NCBI GenBank assembly: GCA_003116995.1
Contig: BDSL01000016.1
Span: 1,356,719 to 1,420,718, forward strand
Reading direction: 5' to 3'
From: Yamagishiella unicocca
Lineage: Eukaryota; Chlorophyta; Chlorophyceae; Chlamydomonadales; Volvocaceae
DNA length: 64,000 nt
Part shown: positions 38,201 to 47,650 of the stretch, piece after piece
How positions within the stretch are numbered: position 1 is the first letter of the stretch
How the letters are laid out: each line of letters opens with the position of its first letter
The notes under the pieces: model-generated
Told to the model about the DNA's origin: nothing
Database searches by the model: none
The model's input: only the letters and a program-made list of their open reading frames with translations
Made by a program: the position numbers and the translations under genes

Positions 38201-41200
38201 CGACGAGCGCTGCTCCAAGGTGCTGTCGTGCGGCCACCGCTGCCCGGGGCTGTGCGGGGAGCCGTGCCCGCCATCAGACTACTGCGTCCACCCCGACTGC
38301 CGTACTAAGGCACCTGAGCGCATCCAGCAGCAGGTGGGTGCGAACTGGCAGGCTGCGGCGGCGGGGAACGGTGTGTTGCTACTTGCTAGAGCATAAGGAT
38401 TGGGGCGCTGTTCATGGGGGTGGCCGCCGCCGCCGCACACCGCGGCGCATCAAGATGGGATGGGCAGAGCCTACTCGGCCTCACTGCCGGCCTAGCCGCC
38501 AAGTGCGTCCTGCCCGTTCCGCCGTGCGGCTTCGCACCTGGGACCTGGGACCCGCTGCTTGACGTTACGGTACGATGTCGTACAATGTACGAGTGCCCGT
38601 ACGCAGGTGGTGGACTTCTTGGAGTGGCGCACGTTCTCGGAGGTGACTGCAGACGACGTGGCGGCTGACCCGCTGGTTGTGCTGCCCGGCTGCGGCCACG
38701 TCTACACCGCCAGCAGTCTGGATGGCCATCTGGAGCTGGCGGGGCGCTTTTACGTGCGCGGTGAGTTGGCGGATTCGTTGCGTCGGTCAGTGCGCGAGCG
38801 GTTACGATGGTTACGGAGGTGGTTGGTGGCATCGTGTGCCTAGCAAGCGCGGTTGGTTCTGTCAGGATTGAGCAGCTGGGCGGGCGATAACAGCTTGTGT
38901 TGTCATTTGGACTCGACGGCGGAGTGCAAGGTGTTTCTGTTTCCAACTCGCAAGCTGCCGGAGGCAAGGATGTCCCACAATTGGGGGCGGCCGCCCTTGT
39001 CTTCCCTGTCGCGCACAGGGCCACCCAAAGAGGGCTCCACCGCCGGCCCCTGGTTGGGTCTGCGGCCGCTGCCGGACGACCAGGACGTCGTCAAGGGCTG
39101 CCCGGACTGCAGGTAGGTTCGCCAGAAGGGGGGGGTGGCAGCAAACGAGTCCGGCCGTATGAATTGCGCACATGCTGCGGCTGCCTGCTTGCCGCGGCTG
39201 CCTGCATGCGTGCGGCTACCGGTGCCTTAATAGGCGCATGCTCTCATGATGCTGATGCCCCTCATCAGCATGCGGCGGCACACATATTGACGTATGCTCA
39301 TATATTTTCACTAGTTGGCGGGCGAGAGAGCCGCACTCGAGCTGCTCCGAGCTGCTGTCCCATCGACCGCCTCCTGCAGGGCGCCCATCAAAGGCGTGCG
39401 CCGGTACGGCCGGGCTACTCGCAAGGCGGCGCTGGACCTGATCGACCGGAAGCACCAGGCGCACGGCGCGACTATGCTGGCGGAAGCGGCGCAGCGACTG
39501 CGGTCCGCCGAGGCGGAGCTGCAGGCGTGGCCGACAGCGGCCGCCACAAGCACACCCCGGAATAGGAAGGACAAGAAGGAGAAGGCGGCGGTAGTCACTC
39601 CCTCGCAAGCTCTGCAGGACATTGTGAAACGGCTGGAGGCCGCTGCGGCTGCGTACAGCAAGCTTGCAACCAATCTACAAAGGCAAGACGGGCGGAGGGA
39701 TGGGGCTCATCTTTTCCAAGTCACTTCTTCAAGTCATCGGGGGGATGACGGGCTTCTGACAAGGCTTAAAAAGGATAATGGCCATCGATATGATCGACAC
39801 GGGATGGGGCACGCGTGTGTCAGGCGATGTATGCGCCCGATGGCTCTACCTTCACGGTATGGGGCCCAGTACTACTGTGACAGACTACGTAGTCGCCAGA
39901 CGGCCTGAAGCTGCGGCGCGACCGTGGGCGTTACATGTGCTTGCGCCACGTGCAGGGGCCCCAAGCGCCACGTGTACGAGGCCGCGGTGTCCCGCGTCAA
40001 GAAGGGAATCGAGAGAGCTGCTGAGGACCGGGCCATGGAGGCGCAGCTGCCGAGTGAGGGAGCGGGAGCGGAGGGGGGAGGCACGCCCGGCGGGGCCTCG
40101 GCCTCCGGCAGTGGAAAGCAGCAGGAGCTGTACGGCGGCGCAGCAGCCCGCGCCGCGCCGGCCGTGGCGGGCCGTCTTGAAGCGGCGGAACATGCTCTGT
40201 ACACCCTGCGGGATGACTGGCAGGCGGTGTGGGCCGCCAGGTGCGGCTACCTGGCCGCCATGGAGCAGGTGCTGCGAGCGGCGGCGAAAGGTGGGTGACA
40301 CCCGGTGGAACGTGGAGGGGGCAGCGGGACGAGCGGGGTTGTCGGGATGGATTGCCGGGTTGGCATGACTGCTGGCGTGCTTATGGGCGCGTACGTACGC
40401 TGTTTGGGGGGGCGCACACCAATTCGCACTACTACGATGCTACGCCAGTCCTGGCACGTGGAATGGCAGGGGCCGGAATCCTGCCACAAGGGTCGGTTTT
40501 GCGATGTGTCAAACCCGAGCTGCTCTTGCGTCTACCCAGGACTGGACGCCCACCGATCCGTGTTCGACGGCCGCGGCGGTTACCAGCAGGAGCGGGACCG
40601 CGACAAGCGGCGCGCGCAGGTGGGTGTATACGCTGCGGCATAACGGCTGCTCCGAACCCAATCACACGCGAGCCGGAAAACGGCAGTGCCGGTGGTTGCA
40701 TGCCTCGAGTGCGTTGAGGTAGGATCCTAACCAGGGGCCCCAGGTGCTGCCCGGAAGTATGGAGGGATAGCGCAACTTGTAGCGCGAGGGTTGTCTTCGA
40801 TCGCTGGCAGCTACAGCGACCAAGGGCTATCGAGTCGTCTGGCAAGGAGGCGCTACCTAGCTGGCTCCGCACGCACGCGGTGTGTCGTGCCTGCCGTACC
40901 TCGCAGGTTGCCTGGCTCATGACCCACGCAGCGAAGCGCGCAGCTGAGGCCCTGGCGACCGCAGCACCGGAGCCGGCGCCGAGCACAGACGGCCGCCGCC
41001 GGCCTCCCGAAGCGTGGGTGCAGCTGGCGGCGCGCCGTGGGGACACCAATAGCTCACTGCAGCTGGCTGCGGCGGTCATGTCCTTCCGACTTGCCATGGT
41101 GTCGCAAAAGCAGGTAATCAGCGGATTCAGCGGTGTTATCTGATGGTTACCGTATAGTAACACCGGGCTGTTGCTTAGGAGCGACCGATTTCAAACCAAA

Positions 41201-42581
41201 GAACCAAAGATAATTTTTAACGTTGCTTCGCCAGTGGGAAACGGTTCTTCCCTTTTTGTTCGCAAGGTTACGTGTTAATTTAGCTAGGTTAGAATGGCCC
41301 AGCAGGTCGACTGAACTAAGTTGTGATCTCTACGGTATTCTAGGCGTGCAAGGCCCATCTGGCGCTGCAAGCCGGAGAGGGCGCCCGAGAGCCGTGGGAC
41401 GTCCTGCGACGTTCTCAAATGTCCCTGCTGGACCAGGTGGGTGGGGTTTCTGACCAGCGGGTAGGTGCAGCTTAATCGAGCGGGGAAGTGGCCTGCCTCT
41501 TCCTCGCGGTGCATTACATGCGGTCACCAGCAGGGGCTGGCCCTGATAAGGCCGTATGACGTCACCCCGATGCCTGTACAGGTGCTGGATCAGGTCAGGG
41601 AGGCGGAGCTCATCTTTTCAGCGTCCCCGCTGGCAGCAATGGGGTCCCCGTCGTCCGAGGAACTCCAGCGGGACGCTCCGGCCGGTGCCAGCAACGGTGC
41701 TGGCGGTGGTGGCAACAGCAGCAGCAACAGTAGCAACACCAGCAATAGCAGCAACAATAGCAACAACAGCAACAACAGCAACGGCATCCTCGGGGCAACC
41801 GGCGCTAGCGCAGTGATGCACTTCATCCGGCAGCTGGGGGACCGGGCGCAGGCGGCCAAGCAGCAGGTGCGTCAGAGGGGCGAGGGGGCTCCTGTCGCCT
41901 CCATGTATTGGTTTTTTGGCGACCGGTATGGGAACTCATTAGCCGGACCGAACCTCAGGCGTGTATCCGACTCTTATTTTGCCTGCCACTCTTCCCTCCC
42001 ACTGCTGCTAGGTGGAGAACGACTCCTTCCTCGGTGCGCTCGAGGTGGTGGCACGGCATGAGTTCGGGACGACACTCAACAGCATGAGCGGGCACCTATA
42101 CAGGTAGGTTAGGCTTCAACGGACAGCAAGGAATACCCAACTCGGTCGAAACGGACGTTGCCCGCCGGTTGCCGCGCCCTCATACGCTCTTCAGACTCGC
42201 CTCTGCACCATCTCGAGGAATTCGCACAATTTGTTCCGTCCATTGCCACTATTTTGGGCCAAAATGGGTACTCCTGTGCCTTGGCTACTACTGTTTAACC
42301 GCCCCTGCGGCCAGTATTGCCTCAGTGCAGCCTGATGAGCACCTGTTCGACGGTTCTCGACTACTCGTATCCCAATCCGATGCACCGGTGGTCACCTGCG
42401 CGGCGTGTTGTCTTGCATGCACTTGGCCGGTCCCATGGCCGCCAACAGGTGCAAGAAGGGCCACATCTACATGGTGGGCGAGTGCGGCAGCCCTCAGCAG
42501 ACCGCACGGTGCTCCGAGTGCGGTGAACCAATTGGTATGGGCAGCGGAGACGCTCACGTGGAGGTGGCCGACCTGCGATGA
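21420..42581 (+). CDS. ZNFX1: ZNFX1-type SF1 RNA helicase with NFX1 and RZ zinc fingers
   Basis: About 40 exons over 21 kb encode roughly 2,500 residues, from ATG 21420 (frame YQVERWVKAALALLSSG) to TGA 42579-42581. Phase-consistent early exons are 21420-21914, 22346-22582, 22776-23008, 23866-24019, 24215-24310, 24580-24884, 25116-25242, 25510-25641, 26135-26233 and 26625-26710. The N-terminal part is helical (HLQQLLGVLQVICHG, WLLTSLVLELLKRF), followed by the family's pre-helicase region (LDTLFRLMRHD, WWVVSKRLAVGTLIALAWE, SFFAYRPILAALQ). Next come the helicase, NFX1-type fingers, a CPDCRAPIKGVRRYGR segment, a long helical region (about 39,380-42,102) and the C-terminal RZ finger. This is the full animal ZNFX1 order. 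In animals the family works on RNA, in small-RNA inheritance and antiviral RNA sensing; the algal role is unknown. Exon edges near 27.65, 28.5, 37.5 and 39.7 kb are uncertain. GC content and codon use match neighbouring host genes. Confidence 0.88.
24128..24187 (+). repeat. Dispersed repeat, copy 2 (partial)
   Basis: Contains GATGTGCCCGATGGTTCTAC, then CTTTTGGTCTGGAACCCGCT and GTAACC. It is nearly identical to the end of copy 3 at 26,388-26,450. It lies in an intron of the helicase gene, just before the exon at 24215. Confidence 0.75.
25207..26233 (+). repeat. Tandem duplication inside the helicase gene, in-frame exon copy
   Basis: The sequence from 25207 (TTCTTTGCGTATCGG) recurs at 25606, 399 bases later. 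The following intron segment (GCTGTGGGTTACTTTACGG at 25301) recurs at 25935, 634 bases later, so the second copy carries about 235 extra bases (25,696-25,931), including a TTA microsatellite. The exon AMAGLPLPLA is present at 25510 and again at 26135. The fused exon 25510-25641 keeps phase 0 at both ends, so the duplicated piece adds about 44 residues without breaking the frame. Confidence 0.85.
26310..26455 (+). repeat. Dispersed repeat, copy 3 (longest on + strand)
   Basis: Contains TTCTGGTGGTTTGCC, GTCGGTCTTTGTTTCCTCC, CACTGTCAGGCGATGTGCCC, GATGGTTCTACCTCTTGG and TCTGGAACCCACTGTAACC in order. The order is the same as in the minus-strand copy at 19.6-19.7 kb. It is intronic, between the exons at 26135 and 26625. 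Confidence 0.75.
28251..28302 (+). repeat. Short tandem duplication (28-base period) in an intron
   Basis: CCGTACGTGCGTTAGGGCTC + CCAG occurs at 28251-28274 and again at 28279-28302 with no mismatch, so it is very young. It lies in the intron after the exon ending near 28,214. Confidence 0.9.
30301..32318. mobile_element. Non-autonomous CACTA/EnSpm-like DNA transposon in a helicase intron
   Basis: The left end begins CACTCGGGGAACGG followed by CTCTTGAGG a few bases on. The right end, read on the other strand, begins CACGCGGGGAACGG followed by CTCTTGAG. The element is about 2,018 bases, flanked by TTT on both sides as a possible 3-base target duplication. CACT-type termini, 3-base duplications and many subterminal short repeats are the hallmarks of CACTA elements. 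Here CTCAAG/CTTGAG repeats crowd both ends, at about 30,318-30,570 and 32,130-32,300. No transposase was recognised. The inner ORFs (30928-31122 and 31144-31533) are unidentified. It occupies most of the 2.27-kb intron 30157-32430. Confidence 0.7.
30675..30710. repeat. 17-bp perfect hairpin inside the CACTA-like element
   Basis: TCCGTACAACCCGGCCC, a two-base CT loop, then GGGCCGGGTTGTACGGA: a perfect inverted repeat. It lies about 370 bases inside the left end of the element. Such a stem could form a cruciform or RNA hairpin; no function is known. Confidence 0.9.
34690..34790 (+). repeat. Dispersed repeat, copy 4 (diverged)
   Basis: Shares TTTCTGGTGGTTTGCCG, TTCTTCTCCCCGCATCTC and TTTCAGTGTCAGGCC with the other copies, and lies in the intron before the exon at 34851. 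The distal part is missing or too diverged to recognise. Confidence 0.5.
35119..35222 (+). repeat. CTG/CCG trinucleotide tract at a splice acceptor
   Basis: About 34 triplets, mostly CTG with interspersed CCG, end in a pure CTG run six bases before the acceptor CTCCTCAG of the exon starting at 35229. The tract is intronic. Its complement, CAG, would encode Gln on the minus strand, giving a false ORF. Confidence 0.92.
35637..38331 (+). other. NFX1-type zinc-finger array
   Basis: Exons 35637-35766, about 36012-36200, 36461-36630 and 36898-37050, plus one ending at 38331, carry repeated Cys-rich units. Examples are CNQPCGALLPCGHTCPR, CSHPCDKLCHEDCGPC, VPCGERTEATLQ..CGCTLSCYHQC, CREPCDRNLACGHYC, CDRLPCDERCSKVLSCGHRC and CGEPCPPSDYC. 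The C-x(n)-L-x-CGH-x-C signature is that of NF-X1 fingers. In this protein family they follow the helicase and are thought to bind nucleic acid or protein. The linker exon between about 37,500 and 37,700 (acidic SEDEDQDD) is likely but its edges are not fixed. The region at 37,140-37,440 looks non-coding and AT-richer. Confidence 0.8.
39818..39872 (+). repeat. Dispersed repeat, copy 5 (diverged)
   Basis: Shares GTCAGGCGATGTATGCGCCC and GATGGCTCTACCTTCACGG with the family and is intronic in the helicase gene. The match is short. Confidence 0.45.
42449..42581 (+). other. C-terminal RZ-type zinc finger exon
   Basis: The last exon joins in phase to HLYR from 42012-42103 and encodes CKKGHIYMVGECGSPQQTAR followed by CSECGEPIGMGSGDAH. 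That is the RZ finger pattern shared by ZNFX1 and RNF213: a Cys, G-H-x-Y, CG, C-x2-C and a following G-x-x-H. In RNF213 this finger supports ubiquitin ligase activity without a RING. All expected Cys/His positions are retained. The protein ends soon after, at ADLR. Confidence 0.85.
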
Positions 42582-43358
42582 AGTGCGGCGAGCGGTTCAG
42601 CGGTGTCCTTGCAGTATGCCTGGGATGCTGGATTGGTGGCTCGGCGGCTGAATGATGCAGTGCGCTTTCTCGAGAATCGCCACTCTCACGAACAGCTGGG
42701 TAGCCGGCCTGTGCCTGTGGGCGCTTTCAACGTAGACTTCACAGCTGCGCGGTTTTCCTGGACGGGTTACAGGGACCCAAAGTCCAAAATTTTCCCCGCC
42801 GTTTTCGGGATTGTTTTCGGCCATTCTGTAGCTTAGGATGCACGGCACTAGCCCGTCCTGTGCATTTGGGAGCGTTTGGGACCCACGGGTATGTATGCGC
42901 TACGTCGCGGCGATTATGCGTTGCACCGGCAGTCGCTGGTTGTTCGTTGTGCGCAGTTGTAACAAATGGCAAACTTTCAGTATACTGCGTCTGTGGAAAT
43001 GTGTATGAAATGGTCTTATGTCGAAATTATTTCTAAAACGCGGGACCTTGCTACGTGGAGTACGGGCCAGCCTTAACTATTTGACGCTAAGTCGGCTAAA
43101 CTGCCTCTAAACCATCTAGTTTTCCACTTAAGCAGGACCGAAATCGCGTTCTAAACCTTAAGTGGAAATAGGCTCTAACTAAAAAAAACGGACCATTTTT
43201 GGCGCGTATAATGCCGGCCCTGGACTAACGACAACGTGCGATAACGTTGCGGAGTCTAGACACTTCGCGGCTTATTAAATTTCAATTGTAAGCTTCCGAA
43301 AGTTTACGGCTACAAGTATATCTTCACCTCCTAAAGCAAAACGGTAAAACACCTTCCG
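42582..43358. other. 3'UTR and AT-rich spacer with a 12-bp inverted repeat
   Basis: After the helicase 3'UTR the DNA turns AT-richer (about 42,970-43,350). A perfect inverted repeat, TTTCCACTTAAG (43121-43132) and CTTAAGTGGAAA (43157-43168), lies about 190-240 bases upstream of the ATG at 43359. It could be an operator-like or terminal repeat. No gene is supported here. Confidence 0.5.
42958..42962 (+). terminator. TGTAA poly(A) signal of the ZNFX1-like gene
   Basis: First TGTAA after the stop codon of the helicase gene, about 380 bases downstream (GCAGTTGTAACAAATGG). Confidence 0.5.
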
Positions 43359-43886
43359 ATGGCGCCTAAGACGCCAGCTGTCCAGTGCGATCGACTGGAG
43401 GCCATCTTTCCGATAGAAGTAGAGTGCACGTTTCAGCCATCTATCATGTGTAGCAAAGATGGCAAGCAGCGCCACAAGGCAATTTATACGTACGCTCGTT
43501 TTAAGACGCTTTGGACCAACGCAACGCTTGAGGACCAGGAGAACCTTCTCACACGGCTGGAGTCGCGGGGGGGCAGCATGAGATGTTTCATGCCGGCCGA
43601 CTTCAAGAAGGGCTCGGGAATAATTGGCCAGACTGGAGAGTTCGCAGTCCAAGTCCGTGCCAAGTTCCGAGCACACCTTCTCGCCCACAGGCACAGGATG
43701 TCCATGGAATCGTCAGACTTCCCAGCATGGCTGCTGCCCGACAAACGCCGACAGTCCCAGAACTTGGCAGGAAACCCGGAATTCGAAGAGGTGAAGGCCC
43801 TTCACATCCTTCAGACCGTGTGGACCCAGTCAAATCCGATTCCTGAAAGGAAGCCGGCTGAGGAGCCCCCTGCTTTCCTCCGCTGA
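43359..43886 (+). CDS. Hypothetical 175-residue protein, atypical composition
   Basis: An intact ORF from ATG 43359 to TGA 43886. The translation (MAPKTPAVQCDRLEAIFPIE .., then FADFKKG-like patch MPADFKKGSGIIGQTGEFAV, then FRAHLLAHRHRMSM) looks like a folded, basic protein and is not repeat-derived. I do not recognise the family. Third codon positions are clearly less GC-rich than in neighbouring genes, which points to a transferred or transposon origin. A second exon is possible: after CTTGCAG, the frame from about 43,905 gives VSLDRTSAHGRLHMERESSV and runs into Gln/Pro repeats inside the inverted repeat, ending at 44553. The junction is not defined. It has no link in function to the helicase upstream that I can see. 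Confidence 0.4.
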   Translation: MAPKTPAVQCDRLEAIFPIEVECTFQPSIMCSKDGKQRHKAIYTYARFKTLWTNATLEDQENLLTRLESRGGSMRCFMPADFKKGSGIIGQTGEFAVQVRAKFRAHLLAHRHRMSMESSDFPAWLLPDKRRQSQNLAGNPEFEEVKALHILQTVWTQSNPIPERKPAEEPPAFLR

Positions 43887-44077
43887 TGCTGATGCCGACT
43901 TGCAGGTGTCGTTGGACCGGACGTCGGCACATGGGCGTTTGCACATGGAGAGGGAGTCATCAGTGGTCTTCCAGCATTTTGGTGTTGAGCCAGAAGGTGT
44001 GCTGGTGTTTCGACGTTTCCCTGGAGACGTGACGGCCTTCTTTGGCGAGCACTTGCCCAGGCATCTGCGAGTGCCCC

Positions 44078-45215
44078 AGCAGCTGCCAGGCCGCCAGCAG
44101 CTGTCAGGACGCCAGCAGCTGTCAGGACGCCAGAAGCTGCCAGGACACCAGCAGCTGCCAGGACACCAGCAGCTGCCAGGACGCCAGCAGCTGCCAGGAT
44201 GCCAGCAGCTGGCTGGTGGCCTGTGGCACGAGTGCAGGGGCCTTCACAGGAGGCTGCTGCCCCCGGCACACAAGCAGCCACTACCGGCACCGCCCAACCC
44301 CCGGGAGGCCCAGCCTCAGTTAGCGGGCTGGCGGTGGCGGTGGTGGCAGTGGTTCCTCCCCAATCACAGGTGGCGGCTGCCGGCAAGACGGAGGTGGCAG
44401 CAGCAGCAACATCGCGATGTATGGCACTGCGGCGGCCGGACCTGGACCCCACGGCCACCAGCCCCACTCGCAAGCCCACTCGCCGCCGGCCCGCCGCTGC
44501 TGCCTGCCAGCTCCTTCACCCCGCACCACCTCCATGGCTACGACGTGAATTGAGCCGGCCCCTCCGCAGTCCGCCTGGCAGCCTCCGGGCCCCTGCCACC
44601 GCTCCGGCCCGGTGCAATTCACAGGCGGACTGCAGAGGGGCCGGTGCAATTCACGTCGTAGCCGTGGAGGTGGTGTGGGGTGAGGGAGCTGGCGGGCAGC
44701 AGTGGCGGGCCGGCGGCGAGCTGCTGGGCTTGCAAGTGGGGCTGGTGGCTGTGGGGTCCAGGTCTGGCCACCGCAGCGCCATACATCGCGATGTTGCCAC
44801 TGCTGCCGCCTCCATCACTGCTGCCGGCAGCCGCCACCTGTGATTGGGGAGGAACCACTGCCACTACCACCACTGCCAGCGGCGGCTGCTTGTGCGCCGG
44901 GGGCAGCAGCCTCCTGTGAAGGCCCCTGCACTCTGGCCACAGGCCGCCAGCCAGCTGCTGACATCCTGGCAGCTGCTGACATCCTGGCAGCTGCTGGCGT
45001 CCTGGCAGCTGCTGGCGTCCTGGCAGCTGCTGGCGTCCTGGCAGCTGCTGGCGTCCTGGCAGCTGCTGGCGTCCTGGCAGCTGCTGGCATCCTGGCAGGA
45101 ACTGGCATCCTGGCAGCTGCTGGCGTCCTGGCAGCTGCTGGCGTCCTGGCAGCTGCTGGCATCCTGGCAACTGCTGGCGTATGGGCAGCTGCTGGCGTCC
45201 TGGCCCGAGGTTGTG
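44078..45215. repeat. Large inverted repeat (about 0.5-0.6 kb arms) with an 18-bp minisatellite
   Basis: The left arm (about 44,078-44,578) and right arm (about 44,620-45,215) are reverse complements over nearly their full length, with a spacer of about 40 bases. Matching landmarks are GCAGGGGCCTTCACAGGAGG, GGTTCCTCCCCAATCACAGG, AACATCGCGATGTATGGC and GGCTACGACGTGAATTG. The outer part of each arm is a minisatellite of the 18-bp unit CAGCTGCCAGGACGCCAG. The right arm has more units. Scattered substitutions and a few indels show the arms are diverging. Transcription through it would give a long hairpin RNA. Confidence 0.88.
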
Positions 45216-47650
45216 TTTCTTTCTTTGGCGGCCTCCTCGTTAGCAACAAGGAGGCAAACAGCCAAGTCCTGCATACATGACCGAAACCCTCACGACAGCG
45301 ACTCTCAACCCTGCAGCCGGCACCCGGGCAAGCATCCCCCATCCGGGCCCCCACCCTTGTGCTTCTTGCCAACGCCTCCTTCAGCCCGACGGTGCTAGCG
45401 GCCGCCCTCCCTGCCGCCACCGCCGTCGCCCTCAATGTCCGCCATCAGCTCCGCCCGTTGCCGCCACTCCGCCTTGCGCAGCTCCAGCCTAGGGCCAAGG
45501 GTAGGCGAGGGGGCCGGAAGGCGCGACTTAGATGTGGCCCTATATGTATCCACCTGCAATCGCGCATCCCATAGCAGCCGCCAGCAGAGCGGCGATGAGC
45601 GGGAATGACCTCATGTTCGATGAAGGCGATGACGAAGCAGCTGGATGGGAACAGGAGTAACTACCTGAACAGTAGCGACGACCGCGATGAGAGATGATGG
45701 AAATAAAGTACTGAACGATGCGCACCTATGGGCTTTATAGCATAAATTTGGTAACGGTAAGATGCTATACGCAAGGCAAGGCATATGCGTTCATAATGGC
45801 AATCGAAACTGTCGGCGCACACCAGCGAATGCATCTGGGATCAAACCAGGTGTCGTAGCAAACCAGCTCGTCGCGTAATCGCTCGCATTCAGACAACGCT
45901 TATAGCCTTGTATGATCCAGCCAAATCAAGTGCACCGACAGGGCTGTGGTGGGCGCCAGGAGGTATGACGCGAGTTGGACGTGCGCCTAAGTCGGGCTGC
46001 CGACGACGCGATCCAGCCAGCCAGGATCCTACCTGTTAAGAGCATAGAGAAGAAAACGCAAAGCAAAGCGCTCGCGGCTTGCCTTCAGACCCCGACACCC
46101 GACAGGGCCCAACGGATCCAGAGTAAGCGATCGCAACCGATCCCAACTGATTCCAACGAAAACAGTAGTTTATCTTGCAGCAGTTCTACACCGGGGGACC
46201 CAGGATCCAATGTGGCATGGAGGAGATGGCGCGACGCCCTCTTGGATCTCAGGTAGAACAATTTGTGGAGCCACCGACGTCCACCGATCGTACAGTTCAG
46301 TTTCCTGTAATCTGGTTTTCCGCTGCTGATTAATGCCATACTCTTGCACCTCAGCACGAACTTGCGCGAGGATACAAAAAAATCAGTTCTGGCGGTTCGT
46401 GCCACGGAAACGACGGAATCCATTGTTGGTCGAAAATGGGTCCCCTGCTTACAAGCCGTCGGGCGCTGCTTGTGCAAGACCCTGACGGGGGACGGCTTGA
46501 CGAGAGAGGGATCAACCTGCCCTCCAGCGAACACAAGCATGCGCATCGGCGTGACGGAATGAGCGCCACTTGGAAGGCCGCAGCAACGCAGCAACAACAC
46601 AACCTGAGAGCACATTTCTCGGCTCCCAACCCCACAGTCACGTTCATGGTCCTTACTAAAGCTTAAACACAGCACGCCAGCTGAAATGGTGACGAATAAA
46701 ATCCAAGCAATCAATGTCAAACCGCACAGCTAATGGACAATGGCCTCAACGTTGGTTGGCGCGAGTAAATCAACTCACTCTAGCAACAGCTGGCACTTTA
46801 ATAGGCCCTTATTAATCATTCGATATATCCCATGGCTGTGTCGTCTCTTCAATGCGTCACGAATACGTATACACAACTAAAACGGCGGCGCATTAAAGTT
46901 AACGGTAGGACATACACCACACGCATTTGCCTGCATACGTCTTAGATGCACTGGTGTTTGCAAGCAACTGCCACCTGGCGCCCGGTCAGCGTTTGCCATA
47001 ACCGACTTGCCGCCGTTCGGGCGATGCTCGGGGATAGGAACGCGAGCCTGTCCGCACGCACCTCAAATGCCCCCCTAGTCATTGTCCTCAGTGCCTTTTC
47101 TATCATACAGCACATCCAGTTGGGTCGTCCGTTCCTACACGGTTAAACAAATGCGCGCTTACGGCATATGTAAGGTTGTGGCATTCGATGGCGTCATTTT
47201 GTGACCCCACAGTTGCTTTACGGTGATCTATCGCACGGAAGGCTGCACGTGCCCGCCCATACATCATCCTATCATACCGTACGATAAGCGCGTCTCCTGA
47301 CTTCGATCCTATAAACCCTAAACCCCACCGCCCCTCCCCACCGCTTCGCTCTGCACGCTGTAAATCACCGCGCCTCAGTTTCGTAAACAGCAACCACAGC
47401 AGGCGATCTTGAATGCAACCATTTCAGTTGCAATGGCCCCGCACAACGGCATCAGGTGACCAAAGCACCCGCAGCGTGCCTTGCCACCAAAACAACCATC
47501 GGGTGCGACTGGCGTCACCGTTCAAGCGGACGAGCGAAAGCCCTAAGCCTGCAGTGCTGGTTGTTACCTGGTCATACAGCGCACCACACGATGCACCCGC
47601 ACCTCGCGGCTGCGTATCGCGCGCGTCCGCAGCTAGCGGCGCTATGCCTG
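45216..47650. other. Region without a supported gene
   Basis: Several ORFs of 60-210 codons exist on both strands, but none has recognisable similarity, splice support or good composition. The minus-strand reading near 45,400-45,480 (KAEWRQRAELMADIEGDGG) resembles a charged helix and could be the remnant of a coding exon. The end of this interval, up to 47650, should contain the 3'UTR of the minus-strand PPSP gene, but no TTACA (TGTAA on that strand) was found close by. Confidence 0.4.

Noticed and set aside
44844..45435. ORFs with WQLLAS, SCQDAS or AGVLAA repeats
   Set aside because: Frames of the 18-bp minisatellite in the right arm of the inverted repeat; no support as genes.
46085..46720. 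211-codon minus-strand ORF with a hydrophobic start
   Set aside because: No similarity, no paired splice sites, and composition like the surrounding non-coding DNA.
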